The notes: a model not told the origin generated them from the sequence alone. DNA of 64,000 nt from RI-153 sp963721725 (GCA_963721725.1 CAVRLX010000026.1:1-64000), one strand, 5' to 3'; positions 1 through 10,494 are shown, counted from the first letter of the stretch. A program made the numbers and translations.

Positions 1-55
1 AACGCATTGGCTTGCCAGGACAGCCAGTGCATTTAACTTCGATCCAGTGGGCCAT
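1..55 (-). CDS. Small Cys-containing protein, N-terminus only (runs off window)
   Basis: The minus strand has an ATG preceded by GGAG at a good distance. It opens a frame reading MAHWIEVKCTGCPGKPMR up to the window edge. The CxxC pair suggests a zinc-ribbon-like small protein, but 18 residues are too few to name a family. It lies just downstream of the broken CHAT-TPR gene on the same strand, separated by a short hairpin repeat. Confidence 0.45.
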   Translation of the reverse strand, partial: MAHWIEVKCTGCPGKPMR

Positions 56-77
56 GAGGGAGTCTCCTTCATTCGTA

Positions 78-118
78 ATGCGTAGTGCGTAGTGCGTGAG
101 AGAGGTACGCACTACGAT
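78..118. repeat. Word-like hairpin repeat (GCGTAGTGCGT family)
   Basis: Tandem copies of GTAATGCGTAGTGCGT are followed by an inverted copy, so CGTAGTGCGT can pair with ACGCACTACG. Relatives with the core TACGCATTACGC occur near 7.6, 8.74, 12.14, 12.6, 12.73, 22.83 and 24.0 kb, usually just after a stop codon. It could act as a terminator or be a passive dispersed repeat. Confidence 0.6.
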
Positions 119-1235
119 TTATCCCTGTTGCAGACGGGCCATGCGTTCCACATGGCGGTGGAACCGGCAGTGGATTGTCGCCCCGCAACAGGGCGATGAT
201 CGCGCGCGTGAAGCGTGCCAGTTGATCATAGGGCGAATCGGTGGCTTCGTCGGCGGCGAAGTGAGCGGCGGCGGCTTCCAACACCGGCAGCAGTTCGTCC
301 ACGCTGGCCCTCGCGCCGGGCGGCCAGGGCTGCTTCACAATCTGATCGGCCTGCCGTTCGATGGCGTCGGCGGCCATGCGGTTTTGCAGAGCGGCTTGTT
401 CCTCTGGGGACAACTGCGCCAGTTGCTGCTGGACCTGGGCCAGGGCGGCCTCCACCTGGGCACGTTTTCCGCCAGGGACAACTGCGCCAGTTGCTGCTGG
501 ACCGCCGCCGCCAGATCGAAATCGTCGACGGATTCGCCGCCACCAGCACGGCGCTGGCGCATCCGTTGAAGGGCCGCCCGGTCGCTCTCCAGATCGTCCA
601 GCCCCAGCGCTTCGTCAATGGCCACCACCGCTTCCAGCGCGGCCACGGCGTCGTTCAGGTGACCGGCGTTGGCCAGGTAGCCCGCATGGTTGAAGAGCAA
701 CACGCTGCGCCGCTGTTGGGTTTCATCGTCGTCAGCGCCGAGCAGGGCCAGGGCACGCTCCTGGCAGGCCCCGGCATAGACGGCATTGCTGCGGCGGTCG
801 CAGAAGCGGGCCAATCCTCCCAGAACGAAATCTGCAAAGACTGCGTCAAGGCCGGGGCCATCTGCGCGGCCACCGTCACCAGATCGGTCAGATCAAGATC
901 GGCAGCGGTGAGGGCCGTGGCAAATTCTGCCAGGAAGGGGGCAAACCCGCTGGGCGTTTCGGCGTGGCTTTGTAAGGCCTCCACCGCGGCGGCGACCTGA
1001 GCGGCGGCATGGCCGCGACCCGCCGCCGTGATCAGCGCCACCAGTGCCCTGCGCGGGCGTGGCCGAGACCGGCTGGCTGCCGCCACCCAGCGCCGCCAAC
1101 AGTTGCGAAACCTGCGCCACTTCGCGCACCATGCCCAGCCGCTGAAAGATCGCCAACCCTTCGCCATAGCGCTGGCGGGCCTGGGCCAGATCCCCTGCGC
1201 CTGGGCGATCTGGCTGAATTTCGACGATGTCAATG
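119..1235 (-). pseudogene. 3' part of CHAT-STAND-TPR gene (TPR region), IS-interrupted and frameshifted
   Basis: This is the C-terminal TPR-like half of the gene that starts near 7581. Joining its first base to the right flank of the IS gives a continuous frame: ...LQDPQNTA then IDIVEIQPDRPGAGDLAQAR, running into a TPR helix pair (YGEGLAIFQRLG). Further TPR-like helices follow, such as LLFNHAGYLANAGHLNDAV and AALEAVVAIDEALGLDDLE. Frame changes near 1070, 815, 460 and 170 break the frame. The most natural end is ERMARLQQG followed by TAA. With the IS and at least four frameshifts it cannot encode a full protein as read. Confidence 0.8.
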
Positions 1236-1241
1236 GCTGTA
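1236..1241. repeat. Target-site duplication GCTGTA (left copy)
   Basis: GCTGTA lies directly outside the left terminal inverted repeat of the IS1634-type element. The same six bases lie directly outside the right one at 4762-4767. Keeping one copy restores the host reading frame exactly, which identifies it as the target duplication. Confidence 0.85.
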
Positions 1242-1263
1242 CTCATCTTTCGATGATTTTTTT

Positions 1264-2942
1264 CTACGGTAGCAAAGTTGACTAGTGGTTATGTTCTGGT
1301 AGGCTGAGAGGTATCGGATTCAATAATCAATAGGATGAGAGAAAATGGCCCGCAAGCGAAAACGGCCGCAGGCGACCCGGGAAGAAATCCTTGCATGCGT
1401 CCAACGTACCTGCCCTGTCTGCGGCGGCACGATGTGGATCGATTACGAGAACTATCGAACGGTCACGCTCCTGGATGAGGGGGTGCGGTTACGCCTCAAG
1501 GTGCGCCGATGCCAGAACAAGGCGTGTGAACGCTACCACAAAGCGTATCGTCCGGAAGCAGAAGGGCGCTGGGCCTTGCCTGAGCACGAGTTTGGGCTGG
1601 ATGTGATCGCCCAGATCGGCGCCCTGCGCTATCAACGGCATCAGACGGTGAGTGAAATTCACACAAGTCTGAGCGGACGAGGGATGGTCATCAGCGAGCG
1701 GACGGTGACGAATCTACTCGACCGTTATGATGAATTGGTGGCGATTCATCTGGGCGAGAGTGCACGGCTCCAGGCCCTTTTGCAAGAGCAGGGGCGGGTG
1801 ATTCTGGCGCTGGACGGGATGCAGCCGGACGTTGGACACGAGGTGCTCTGGCTCGTTCGAGATTGTCTGTCTGGGGAAGTGCTGTTGGCACGCTCCCTTC
1901 TGTCTGCCGAAGGGAAAGCGCTGGCGGCGTTGCTGCTTGAGGTGAAAGAGAATCTCCTCGTTCCCATTGTGGGCGTTGTCAGCGATGGACAACAATCCAT
2001 CCGCAAAGGCGTAGCTCTGGCGCTACCGAACGTGCCCCATGGACTCTGCCACTTTCACTATCTGCGGGAAGCAGCCCGGCCCATCTATGAAGCCGACCGT
2101 CATGCCAAGAAAGAGCTCAAGAAACGCGTGCGTGGCGTCCGAGCCATTGAACGCACGGCAGAGGCTCAGCAAGAGCCGATGGACCAGGTCATCCAGGACT
2201 ACTGCGGTGCCGTGCGCAGTGCCCTGACCGATGATGGACGACCACCGCTGAATGCCGCAGGTCTGCGCCTGCAGGAGCGTCTCGTTGCCATTGCGCAAAG
2301 TTTGGATCGCATGGCGGAAAAAGGGGGCTTCCCCCCCAACTCCAACGGCTGAACGCCATTGTGCACAAGGCGCTCGATGAGACCAGTCCTCTGTGGGCGT
2401 CTGTGCGGAAAGCCTACACGTGGGTCTACGCCGTGGCCGCTGTTTTGGAGAATGCGGATGAACTGAGTCACACTGCCGTTCGCCGCAAACTGAGCGGCAT
2501 CATGGGCGCTATGCAGCGTTGGCAGTCGCAGACTGGCAAGCTACAATCGGCTGTGGCCCATTTCTTGAAAGTGACCCGCAGCTATTGGCCTGGGCTCTTT
2601 CACTGCTATGCAATCCCAGACTTGCCCCGGACCAACAACGACCTGGAGCATCTCTTTGGCCGCTATCGCCATCTGGAGCGACGCATCACCGGCCGCAAAG
2701 CCACCGCTCCCTCTTTGGTTCTGCGGGGAACAGCCCGTCTCGTCGCCGCCGTCGCCACGCAACAGCACTCCTTTGGCCCACATGACCTGGTGCCGCACGA
2801 TCCACAAGCTTGGCATCGCCTGCGTAGTCAGATGGAGGCACGCTGCCAACAACGACGTCGTCAACTCCGCTTCCGACGAGATCCGGCGGCGTATTTGGCT
2901 CAAGTCGAGCAGCGTCTGCTCAAGCTAACTTTGCCACCGTAG
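1264..2942 (+). mobile_element. Nested DDE insertion sequence inside the IS1634 element
   Basis: Near-perfect 16-bp terminal inverted repeats bound it: CTACGGTAGCAAAGTT on the left, and AACTTTGCCACCGTAG on the right (one mismatch after complementing). Seven T residues flank each side (1257-1263 and 2943-2949), consistent with a target duplication in the T-tract at the tip of the host IS. The single gene fills the element, and its stop codon TAG is the last three bases of the right repeat. The family is not assigned with confidence; the transposase resembles MULE/IS66-like DDE enzymes. Confidence 0.82.
1345..2942 (+). pseudogene. DDE transposase of the nested IS, split by one frameshift
   Basis: The N-terminus has a zinc-finger-like region (CPVCGGT, then CQNKACERYHK at about residues 24-65). 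The catalytic core shows D in LALDGMQPD, D in VVSDGQQSI and a CHFHYLREA block. The candidate catalytic E is in NNDLEHLFGRYRHLERR in the second half. The frame breaks near 2335 in GGGGGCTTCCCCCCC. A one-base correction joins ...MAEKGGFPP to QLQRLNAIVHKALDE and gives a protein of about 530 residues. The C7 run could be a sequencing error, a real inactivation, or a slippage site; several IS families use frameshifting, but usually earlier in the gene. It starts at ATG after a GAGAGAAA-type site. Confidence 0.8.
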
Positions 2943-2953
2943 TTTTTTTGAAG

Positions 2954-4707
2954 TTAGGGTGAATTGACGGTAGTTGGGTGTGCCAACTGAGAATAGATGT
3001 CGCTGGTGAACCCGAGCAGGCTAATGACGGACTGCTGAAGCTGAGTCAAGGGCGTGATGTGAGCAAATGAGTGGCTTGGCAGTGTGACAAAGGTCAGGTT
3101 AATGTTCTTGAATGCCTGCAATAGACGTTCGGTTGTTGGGCGCTGGGTGGTACGGGCTGGATTGCCAGCATAGAGACCGACTAATGTCTGCTTCTGTTCG
3201 TGGAGGGAACGACGCACCACAAACTCAGTCAGGGTCAAGAGCCGCAGGGCCACCGAAAAGAGATTGACCAAGCCAACAATACGCTGGTCCTGGTGCAGGT
3301 AGAGAGGGCGCAGGCCCAAAGGACGATTCTTCAGGCGGGAAAACCCCCGTTCATTGGCGGGGGATTGACGATAGGTGAGCACCGCATCCCCTAGGTCCAT
3401 CTGTTCTTGGGGCGCATTGGTTACAAAGAGACGCCAACCAAAGTAGCGGCGCAAGACGGCGATGGCGTTCTGGTCTTGAGTGAGACGAAGCTGATAGTAG
3501 ACGTTGGTTTCCACACGAGCGGGTTGCTCCTTGTACTTGCGGATGTTACGTTGGGTCTCTTGTCGTTCATAGTCAACCTGGATCAGCTCTTCCACCCGAT
3601 GTTTCTTGAGCACTTGCTCTACTTGCGCCTGTAGAGCGGTCAGGTCGATGGCACGAAACGTTTCCCCCGACCAGGCTTTGGCGCCAGGGTGGATAGCTGT
3701 TCCATCGCCCGCTGCAGACGTCCATCAAGGCCCCCTTGCGCCTGTTTGGCAGGCTATCGGAATAGACAGCCAGGATGCGTTCCTGCCACCGAAACAATCC
3801 AGATGAGAGTGCCACCTCTTGCTGGCGTTCTGTTTCATAGCCTTTGGCAACCGTTGTGTTCCCAGCAGAATCTAGCTCGGAATCTGGCTCAAAGTCTGGA
3901 TTCAGACGTCGAATTTCGAGCAGGGTCTGCTCTCCATCCAGCACTGGGTTGACCAACGTCCGTAACAGGGCACTGTTCTCTCCCTTCTGGCTCAGCGGGA
4001 CAAGATAGAAATTGTGGCTGGCTGCCATCTGCGCCCGAGTCTGCACCGCTTCCATCTTGCTGTCACCGATGTAGAGTAACCCGTCTCCCAACACCTGACG
4101 GCTCTGCTCAAACACAGGCAGATAGAGTCCATCGTCAGCCTGATTGCCCGGGACGACCAAGGTGGCTATCGGTACGCCCATCCCTTGCAGTTCGCTCAGC
4201 ATGATCTTAAACTGGGCCAGATCGGGTCGGTGATCCTTACTCATACCATAGCGCAGCAGAGAACTCCCTTCCGGGTCGTGATAGACCGCAGCGCTGGTAC
4301 TGTCCAACCAGACCCGTTTCTTAGGCAGTTCAAAGACCTGTACCAGGTGCCGGCCCATCTTTTGTTCAATCCGTTGCCAGTCTACCTCTTGACTCAGGTA
4401 GTCCAGCACATCCGCCAGCCGGTCATCTGTAAAATCTTTCAGACCGCACTCCTTCTGGCACCAATTTCTGAAGCGTGCGCAGGTGCGCTTCTGCCCAAGG
4501 TTCTACCTGACTTAAGCGATGGTCTGCCTCTGACAAGATATAGGCTAACCAGACCCCAGCAATCCAGCCAACGCTTAATCCCTGGTGGTTGCCATGCACG
4601 GGGATAACCTCATTCAATATCTGAGGTACACCCATGACCCGTAACTGCTCTATCAGCACTGGAATATCGTCTACTCGTTCTGTTTGGACGTCCCTTTCTG
4701 TTCCCAT
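2954..4707 (-). pseudogene. IS1634-family transposase (DUF4277 N-terminus), two frameshifts
   Basis: The gene reads in three frames. 4707-4423 gives the DUF4277-like N-terminus (VDDIPVLIEQLRVMGVPQIL). About 4440-3650 gives the central DDE domain with D in VWLDSTSAAVYHD and D in LLYIGDSKM. About 3650-2954 gives the C-terminus with the catalytic E in NERGFSRLKNRPLG. Frame changes lie near 4440 (just before CGLKDFTDDRLADVL) and near 3650. Corrected length is about 580 residues, normal for IS1634 transposases. As read it is inactive unless both changes are base-call errors. Confidence 0.85.
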
Positions 4708-4761
4708 AACAGAAGATTAGAATGAATTTCGCTTTTATTCCAAAAATCATCGAAAGATGAG

Positions 4762-7581
4762 GCTGTATTTTGGGGATCTTGTAGCTGTTGTGAGATAGCC
4801 AGCGACTGCTTAATAAGTTGCTCGGCCTGCTCCCACTCCTGGCGCGCTGCATGGACATTCGCCATCATCGAGAGGGTGGCGGACTTGCCTTGGATGTCGC
4901 CGAGTTTCTCCTTGATGGCGAGGCTCTGTTGGTAGAGGTCGAGGGCACGGTCGAGGTCGCCGCGTGGTGACGTAGACATAAGCCATTGCGTGCAGGGTGG
5001 CGGACTTGCCTTGGATGTCGCCGAGTTTCTCATCTGTGGCGAGGCTCTGTTGGTAGAGGTCGAGGGCACGGTCGAGGTCGCCGCGGTGACGTGAAGGGTT
5101 GCCAATTCATGTTGGACGCCCGAAAGGGTGCTTTCATCGTCCAGCCTGTGGGCGGCGGTCTCGGCCGCGCCCATCAAGGTGTATGCCTCGGCATAACGGC
5201 CAAACTGGCGCGGGTTGACGCTCAGCCGCCGGGCATAGGCAGGGAAGCGCGCGGCAGGTTGGGCGCTGGCCTGGGCCAGCAGTTCGTCCAGCCAGAGCTG
5301 GGCCAGGCGCGCCATGCCATCGTCCTGTCCTGTGTTGCCGTAGAAGCGCCGTACCAGCCCAGTCGGCATGGCTGGCTATACCGGCATCCTCGCTAGGGGC
5401 CTGGGCGGGGTCGGCGCGGCGGCGCAGGCTACGCCGTAGCACTGGCTCCAGCCGGTAGGTGGCGGCACCGTCGCCGCCGCTGAACCAGCCATCCACACGC
5501 AGCAGGCTGCGCTCTGTCCAATCGTTGAGGCGCTGGCGCACGCTCAGCGGCTCGTTGCCCGGCTCGTCCAGCCCCTCGCCCCAGAGCAGGGCTGCGGCCT
5601 GGGCAAAGAAGGGGGCCGGCAGGCGGCTCAAGGCGATTAGCTGCGCCTGGGCGTTTCTGCTCAAATGGTCAAAGCTGCGGCGGAAGGCCAAATCAAAGGT
5701 GACATGGTGACCGGCCAGCCCCTCGCGGCGGGCCGTGTCCAGTTCCGCTTCCCACCCGGCCAGGGATTTGGGCGGCGCTGATCTCACGGCTGCGGTCATA
5801 CTCCCCGGCCAGCAGGGCCAGGGCCAGCGGGTGGCCTTCGGTGGCGTGGGCAATCTGTTGCGCCAGCCCCGGGTGGGGGTCGCCCTCTTTGGCGCGGCAC
5901 ACTGTGGCGGCGGAAGAGACGCGGCCCCGCTGGCAAGGTCCACGCCGTGCAGGGCGCGTGTCTGGGGCGGATAGACTGTTTTGCCGTCCAACCCGGCGGG
6001 CTGGCGGCGGCTGGTGAGCAGCAGGGGCAGGCCACTGTTGGCAAGCTGGCGCACCAGCCGGTGCAGCCGTTGGGCGTTGGCGCGGGTGGCGGCGGAGTGG
6101 GTGTCGTCCCCTTCGTCTCCCGTTGTCCCCGGCGCATCCAGCGCTTGCAGCACGCTTTCGTAGTTGTCCAACAGCAGCAGGGGCGGCGCAGGCTGCACCG
6201 GGCGCGCAGCAGTTCCTCGGCCAGCCGCTCCGCGGGTTGGGCGGCAAGCTGTTGGGCGGCGGCATCACCGGCTACCCGCGCCAGCAACTGCCCAAAGACG
6301 CTCTCTGGCGAAAGGCCGGGCAGATCGGCCAGCGAGATGCCCACTACGCCGCCGGGGAAGCTCCAGCCAAAGTGGCGGGCAAAAGCCGCAGCCAGGGCGC
6401 TTTTGCCAATGCCGCCGGTGCCCACCACCGTCACCACCCGGTGTTGATCAAAGGTGCGCGCCAGGTCGTGGCGTTCACGTTGGCGACCCAGGTAGGGGTT
6501 GGGCGGGGCCAGCGAGATGGGCAAGTTTAGGTAGCGATCGCGCGAGAGATTGGCTACATCAGGCTGCCCGGCAGCGGCGGGCAGTGTCCACACGTCGATG
6601 CTGCTGACATAGAGCACCGGCAGCCCGGCGGCATAGGCAACCACAGGTTCAATGGCGTTCGCGCCAGACGCAGGGCTTCGTCCAGTGGCTGGCGGTTCAC
6701 CAACGCGGCATAAAGCGTCTCGGCAAAGGGAGCACTGGCGGCATCGGGGAAGTTACCGGCCATGCCAATGGCTGCAGGCACGCCACTGTTCACCAGGGCA
6801 CGGGCCAGGTTGGCATCACTCTCCCCTCTCCCGATGGGAGAGAGGTCGGGGGTGAGGGCACTCTGGCAGGCGCTGAGTACGACGAGACGCAACACACCAC
6901 GTCCGGCCATGCGCACCAGTCAATCTCCGCGCAGAGGGACGGCTTTGCCGTGGATATCCTCTAGTTGCAACAAGGCCAGCATCCCTGCATCCGTGGGGAT
7001 GACGGTGCCGTGGCAGCTTAAATGCAGGATGGCCGGCCCACCGACCAGGGCAGCGCGCAGGTGTTGCTGCGTAGGCGGCAGACGGCGACCGACAAGGAGA
7101 CGCCTGCTGCTGCGCAGCACGCCTTCAATGGCGCGGCTTTCGCTCTCAATGTCCAGCGCCTGGGTGATGGGCTGTCCGGCCTCATCCACGAGCGGGTCGG
7201 CGGCCAGCACCAGCACATGGGGTGGCCCATCCGGCGGCGGGGGCGTGGGGCGTGCGCCCTCCAGCAAGCGCAGCATGGGCTGATCACCGGCCCAGAACGC
7301 GCCGGGCCGCGTGGCGGCATATTCCCAGGGGATGGAGGCGCTGTAGGCGTCGGTGATCAAAAGAGGCGCGGGTCGGCATCGGCGTCAATCCGCGCTTGCA
7401 GGCGATCCCCGCCCAGGGCGCGGTAAAGACGCTGGCCCAATCCATATGGATCGAAGCGATAGGGATTGGATGATTTGGAAATTGTGGGTAACTGGGCCAG
7501 GGCAGTGATGGCGAGGATGGCATCCTCGTGGGTGGCAGTGATGTGGCCGTCGGCGGCAGTGAGGTTGACGATCACAGGCAT
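4762..7581 (-). pseudogene. 5' part of CHAT-STAND-TPR gene (CHAT protease, P-loop, first TPRs)
   Basis: The best start is MPVIVNLTAADG after GGAG. The domains follow in several frames. A CHAT caspase-like domain has its catalytic His in LHLSCHG and Cys in LVVLSACQSA, then the usual tail with ALVNSGVPAAIGM. A STAND/NB-ARC-type ATPase follows with a GREKER-like YLGRQRERHDL, Walker A VVTVVGTGGIGKSALA and Walker B LLLLDNYESVL, then winged-helix-like sequence (LIALSRLPAPFFAQAAALLW). TPRs follow (LDRALDLYQQSLAIKEKLGD). At least five frame changes lie between 7360 and 5100. CHAT-STAND-TPR proteins are usually signal-transducing proteases, some in anti-phage or cell-death roles; that role is inferred. 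Confidence 0.8.
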
Positions 7582-7634
7582 GGGCGGCTCCGGGTGCAGG
7601 CTGCAGGTGGTATACGTACTACGCATTACACATA

Positions 7635-8022
7635 CTATTCTATAGACAAAATCCGCTCGATCTCTCGAAAAACCTGGCTCAATGTTGGTTGTTCAGCCGC
7701 TTCAGCCGTTTCTTGCGGCCCGATGTGCTTGTGGTGCGGGAATGTTTTCAACGTTGGGTAATGGGGCGCGTTGTCATAGCGAAAGATATGAACTCCGTTG
7801 CGAATATACGTGTAGGCATAGCGTACAATTTCTGGGTGTCCGGCTTCTGTATCAATAGTCTCATCGATGGTTAAGTGTGAACCATCCCAAAAAGAAGACA
7901 CGTGCCCGAAAAAGACCGCGATGTGCATCAAAGGAGTGCAACTTTGGATTTTCGAGAAAGGAGATCGCCGAATTTTGCTGAATGCCACGCTGCAAACTCT
8001 CAAAATAGTCGAGGATTTCCAT
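7635..8022 (-). pseudogene. TumE/DUF6516-type toxin, one frameshift
   Basis: The reconstructed protein starts at an ATG that overlaps the antitoxin stop codon (TGATG). It reads MEILDYFESLQRGIQQNSA, then changes frame in a T5 run near 7890 and continues WDGSHLTIDETIDTE. The family signature follows: HIFRYDNAPHYPTL and TFPHHKHIG. Corrected length is about 128 residues, typical for DUF6516/TumE toxins. The coupling to a small upstream gene with an AF2212/DUF104-like start supports a toxin-antitoxin module. The RNase role is from the family, not the sequence. One base decides whether it is functional. Confidence 0.7.
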
Positions 8023-8350
8023 CAATCTTCCGTGATAGAAGAAGTGTGAACATTCATGCGGTGGTGGAGTTCATACAAGCCCGCCCAGACTATAAAATCG
8101 CGTTGATTCTTCTGTCTCGCCTTGCAAAAATTGTGCATAAAATTCTTGCGTGGTCATGGCGTAGCGTGCCTCAAACATCCGCAGGTGTTCCCTTAGATCT
8201 GGCTCTCTCCCTTGTCGATGGGTGCATTTTTGCCGCTGGGTTTAGATACGATTAAAACGGATACGGCTTCCTGCGGCTCCACACCTTCGGTTCACGGTCA
8301 AGGCGAACAAGACCATTGCCCTCATAGATGGCTTGAATCATTTCTGACAT
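8022..8350 (-). pseudogene. Cognate antitoxin-like protein, three frameshifts
   Basis: The start ATG follows GAGGGAACAAAGT. The reconstructed protein begins MSEMIQAIYEGNGLVRL. It continues after a shift near 8290 with VEPQEAVSVLIVSKPSGK, an AF2212/DUF104-like beta segment. After a shift near 8190 it reads EHLRMFEARYAMTTQEFYAQ, and after one near 8085 DFIVWAGLYELHHRMN. The C-terminal FY..F..GE...DF..WAGLYE pattern is, as I recall it, common in antitoxins beside DUF6516 toxins. The stop overlaps the toxin start. Family call is moderate because the frame had to be repaired three times. Confidence 0.55.
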
Positions 8351-8397
8351 ACTTTGTTCCCTCTTTCGTTTCCAAAGTTCGATTAGAGATTACGTCT

Positions 8398-8658
8398 CTA
8401 TTCTATCGCAGCCTTGCCACTCTCACCAACGCCATTCTCAAATTCCGCTTCGGCCACGTCACGTTCCACGTCTAGCGCCGCCGTCGCCACCGCCCAAGAG
8501 ACGAGAAACCAGCTTCCGCAGCCGATGAGCAGGGCCATGCCAATGCTGGCCGGGGTCAGTGGCACGTTGCCGCGCATAATGCCGATCCCCGTGAGCAGCG
8601 CGGCGAGCAGCGCACAGGCCAAGCCGATTTTCACCGGGGTGTTGAGTTTAGACCACAT
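8398..8658 (-). CDS. Small two-TM membrane protein
   Basis: An AAGGAG site eight bases upstream fixes the ATG start (MWSKLNTPVK). The 86-residue protein has two hydrophobic segments, about residues 10-29 and 37-57 (PLTPASIGMALLIGCGSWFL), then an acidic C-terminal tail (VERDVAEAEFENGVGE). I do not recognise a family. It stands alone between the TA pair and recJ, with word-like repeats just upstream. Confidence 0.6.
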   Translation of the reverse strand: MWSKLNTPVKIGLACALLAALLTGIGIMRGNVPLTPASIGMALLIGCGSWFLVSWAVATAALDVERDVAEAEFENGVGESGKAAIE

Positions 8659-8690
8659 GGGGTACTCCTTCATTTTTTTTGACATTATTT

Positions 8691-8762
8691 GACGATAGAC
8701 GGAGGACGATAGACGAAGGAGCACAGACGCCAGAATACGCACCACGCATTACGCATCATGCC
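8691..8762. repeat. Word-like repeats (GACGATAGACGA and ACGCATTACGCATCA)
   Basis: Two short repeat types abut. Copies of GACGATAGACG(A/G)AGG match tracts at 10631-10669, 13946-13971 and 14031-14056. Next to them ACCACGCATTACGCATCATG belongs to the GCGTAATGCGT hairpin group. They fill the space between the small membrane gene and the 3' end of recJ. Confidence 0.6.
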
Positions 8763-10494
8763 TCACTCCGCCACCCGCACATCCTGTACATTCAATTGCA
8801 AGGCTTTGCGCCCCTGCCATTCGTTGACTTCCAACTGAAAGAGCAGATCAAGATAGCCGCCCGCTGTGATCCCGGCGGCGTGGTTGCCCAGGCCAAAGCC
8901 AATCGCATCAAAGGTATAGTAGTTGGGCGCGCGCAGCACCAATTTCAGATGATCGCTGTCGCGGCCCACGGTACGCACATCGCGCACATAACAGCGCCGA
9001 GACAAAAAGAGCGGCGGGCTGTTCTCCTGGCCGCAGGGTTCCAGCCGGGCCAACTGGCTGTGCAGCGCCCACGTCACATCATCCAACGAGACCTCGGCGT
9101 CGATCCAAAGCGTGGGGCGCAGATCATCCCGCCCGCCCAGTTGCTGGGTGGCAAGCGCCGTGAGCGCCTCGGTCATTTCGGCCAGCCGCTCATTCCGCAC
9201 CGTAAAACCGGCGGCGCGGCTGTGTCCGCCGTGGCGCACAAGCATATGGCTGATCTCGTCCAGAGCGGCGGTGATGTTGAATTCGTCGATACTGCCGCGC
9301 ACTGCCGCGGGCTTCGCTTTCGCCCTGCATCACCGCCACCGCCGGCCGATAATAGCGATCCGACAGCCGCCCCGCCACCAGCCCCACAATGCCATATTGA
9401 AACTGGTCGCTGGCAACAAAGATCAGCGATGGGTGATCGGGCAGGCTTGCCAACTGCTGATCGGCTTCGCGCTCCGTGGCCAGCGTGCGGGCGCGGCGCT
9501 CGTCGTTGAGCGTCTCCAATTGTGCCGCCCGATCAAAGGCATCGGCAAAATCACGGCTGCGCAGCAGATCATAGGCCAACTTGGCATGGCTTAGCCGTCC
9601 GGCGGCGTTGATGCGCGGCGCAATCCGAAAGCTGATGGCTGTGCTGTCCACCGCCTGCGGAACCACGGCTGCCCGCTCCATCAGCGCGTATAGACCCACG
9701 CGCTTGCCTTTGCGGATCTCGGCCAGGCCGCGGCGCACCAGCGAACGGTTTTCACCGATGAGCGGCAACATATCGGCCACTGTCCCCAGCGCCACCAGAT
9801 CCAGCAGCGTCTGTTCCAGTTCGGCGGCGGCCTCTGGCGAAAGCTTGCACCAGGGCTGCCCGGCGGCGGCGCGCAGGACAGCCTGGGCCAGCCGATAGGC
9901 CACGCCCACCCCGGCCAGCCGTTCAGCCAGGCGCGGGTCTTCGGCGCGCTGGGGGTTGATCACGGCCAGGGCTGGCGGCAGCTCTCGGCCCAGCGAATGG
10001 TGATCGGTAACAATCACATCCACGCCCCGCTGCATTGCCACGGCCACCTCGGCCACGCTGCGGATGCCGCAATCCACGGTGATCAGCAGATCAGCCTTGC
10101 CCGCAATGCGCTCTTCAATGGAATCAACATTCAAGCCATAGCCTTCGTCCACACGGTCGGGAATATAGGCCCCGACGCGCCCGCCCGCTGCCTGCAGCGC
10201 CTCCACCAATAGCGCCGTGGCGGTGACCCCATCGGCGTCGAAATCGCCATAGACGCAGATCACCTGGCGCTGTTTTAGCGCGTGCAAGATGCGCTCCACG
10301 GCGGCTTCCATGTCGGCCAACTTGTAGGGATCTTCCTGGATGGCATCCTCACCGTTGAGAAAAGCAGAAATCTCTGTCACTGAACGCACGCCGCGGTTAT
10401 AGAGCACCTGCAGCAAGATCGGGTGCTCGTTGCCCTGGGCGATAAAGTCGGCAGGGGCCAGTGGATACTGCTCCCAACGTTTGGTGTGGATCAA
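8763..10494 (-). CDS. recJ: Single-stranded-DNA-specific exonuclease RecJ (one frameshift)
   Basis: RecJ degrades single-stranded DNA 5' to 3' in recombination and base-excision repair. DHH-phosphoesterase motifs are clear: YGDFDADGVTATALL, DLLITVDCGIRS, VIVTDHHSLGRELP and the RINAAGRLSHA block of DHHA1. The C-terminal substrate-binding part is SIDEFNITAALDEISHML and HGGHSRAAGFTV. Near 9305 one extra G in CGCGGCAG shifts the frame between ARGSAR and SIDEFN. Removing it gives about 576 residues, normal for RecJ. The start chosen is TTG (LIHTKRWEQ) after GAGGAG. A conserved housekeeping enzyme makes a base-call error more likely than inactivation. Confidence 0.9.

Larger units (their letters stand above)
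1242..4761 (-). mobile_element. IS1634-family insertion sequence (carries a nested second IS)
   Basis: The element is bounded by perfect 20-bp inverted repeats: CTCATCTTTCGATGATTTTT at the left end and its complement at 4742-4761. The inner part is itself palindromic (TCATC-TTTC-GATGA). GCTGTA is duplicated outside both ends. The element encodes a DUF4277/IS1634-type transposase on the minus strand, broken by two frameshifts. A second IS lies in the T-tract just inside the left repeat. Without that passenger the element is about 1.83 kb, a usual length for the family. It interrupts the TPR part of a CHAT-STAND-TPR gene. Confidence 0.88.

Noticed and set aside
8041..8300. TGA and TAA stops inside the antitoxin frame as recoding events
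   Set aside because: The stops appear only in shifted frames and vanish after one-base repairs; there is no SECIS-like hairpin, so selenocysteine or readthrough is not needed.
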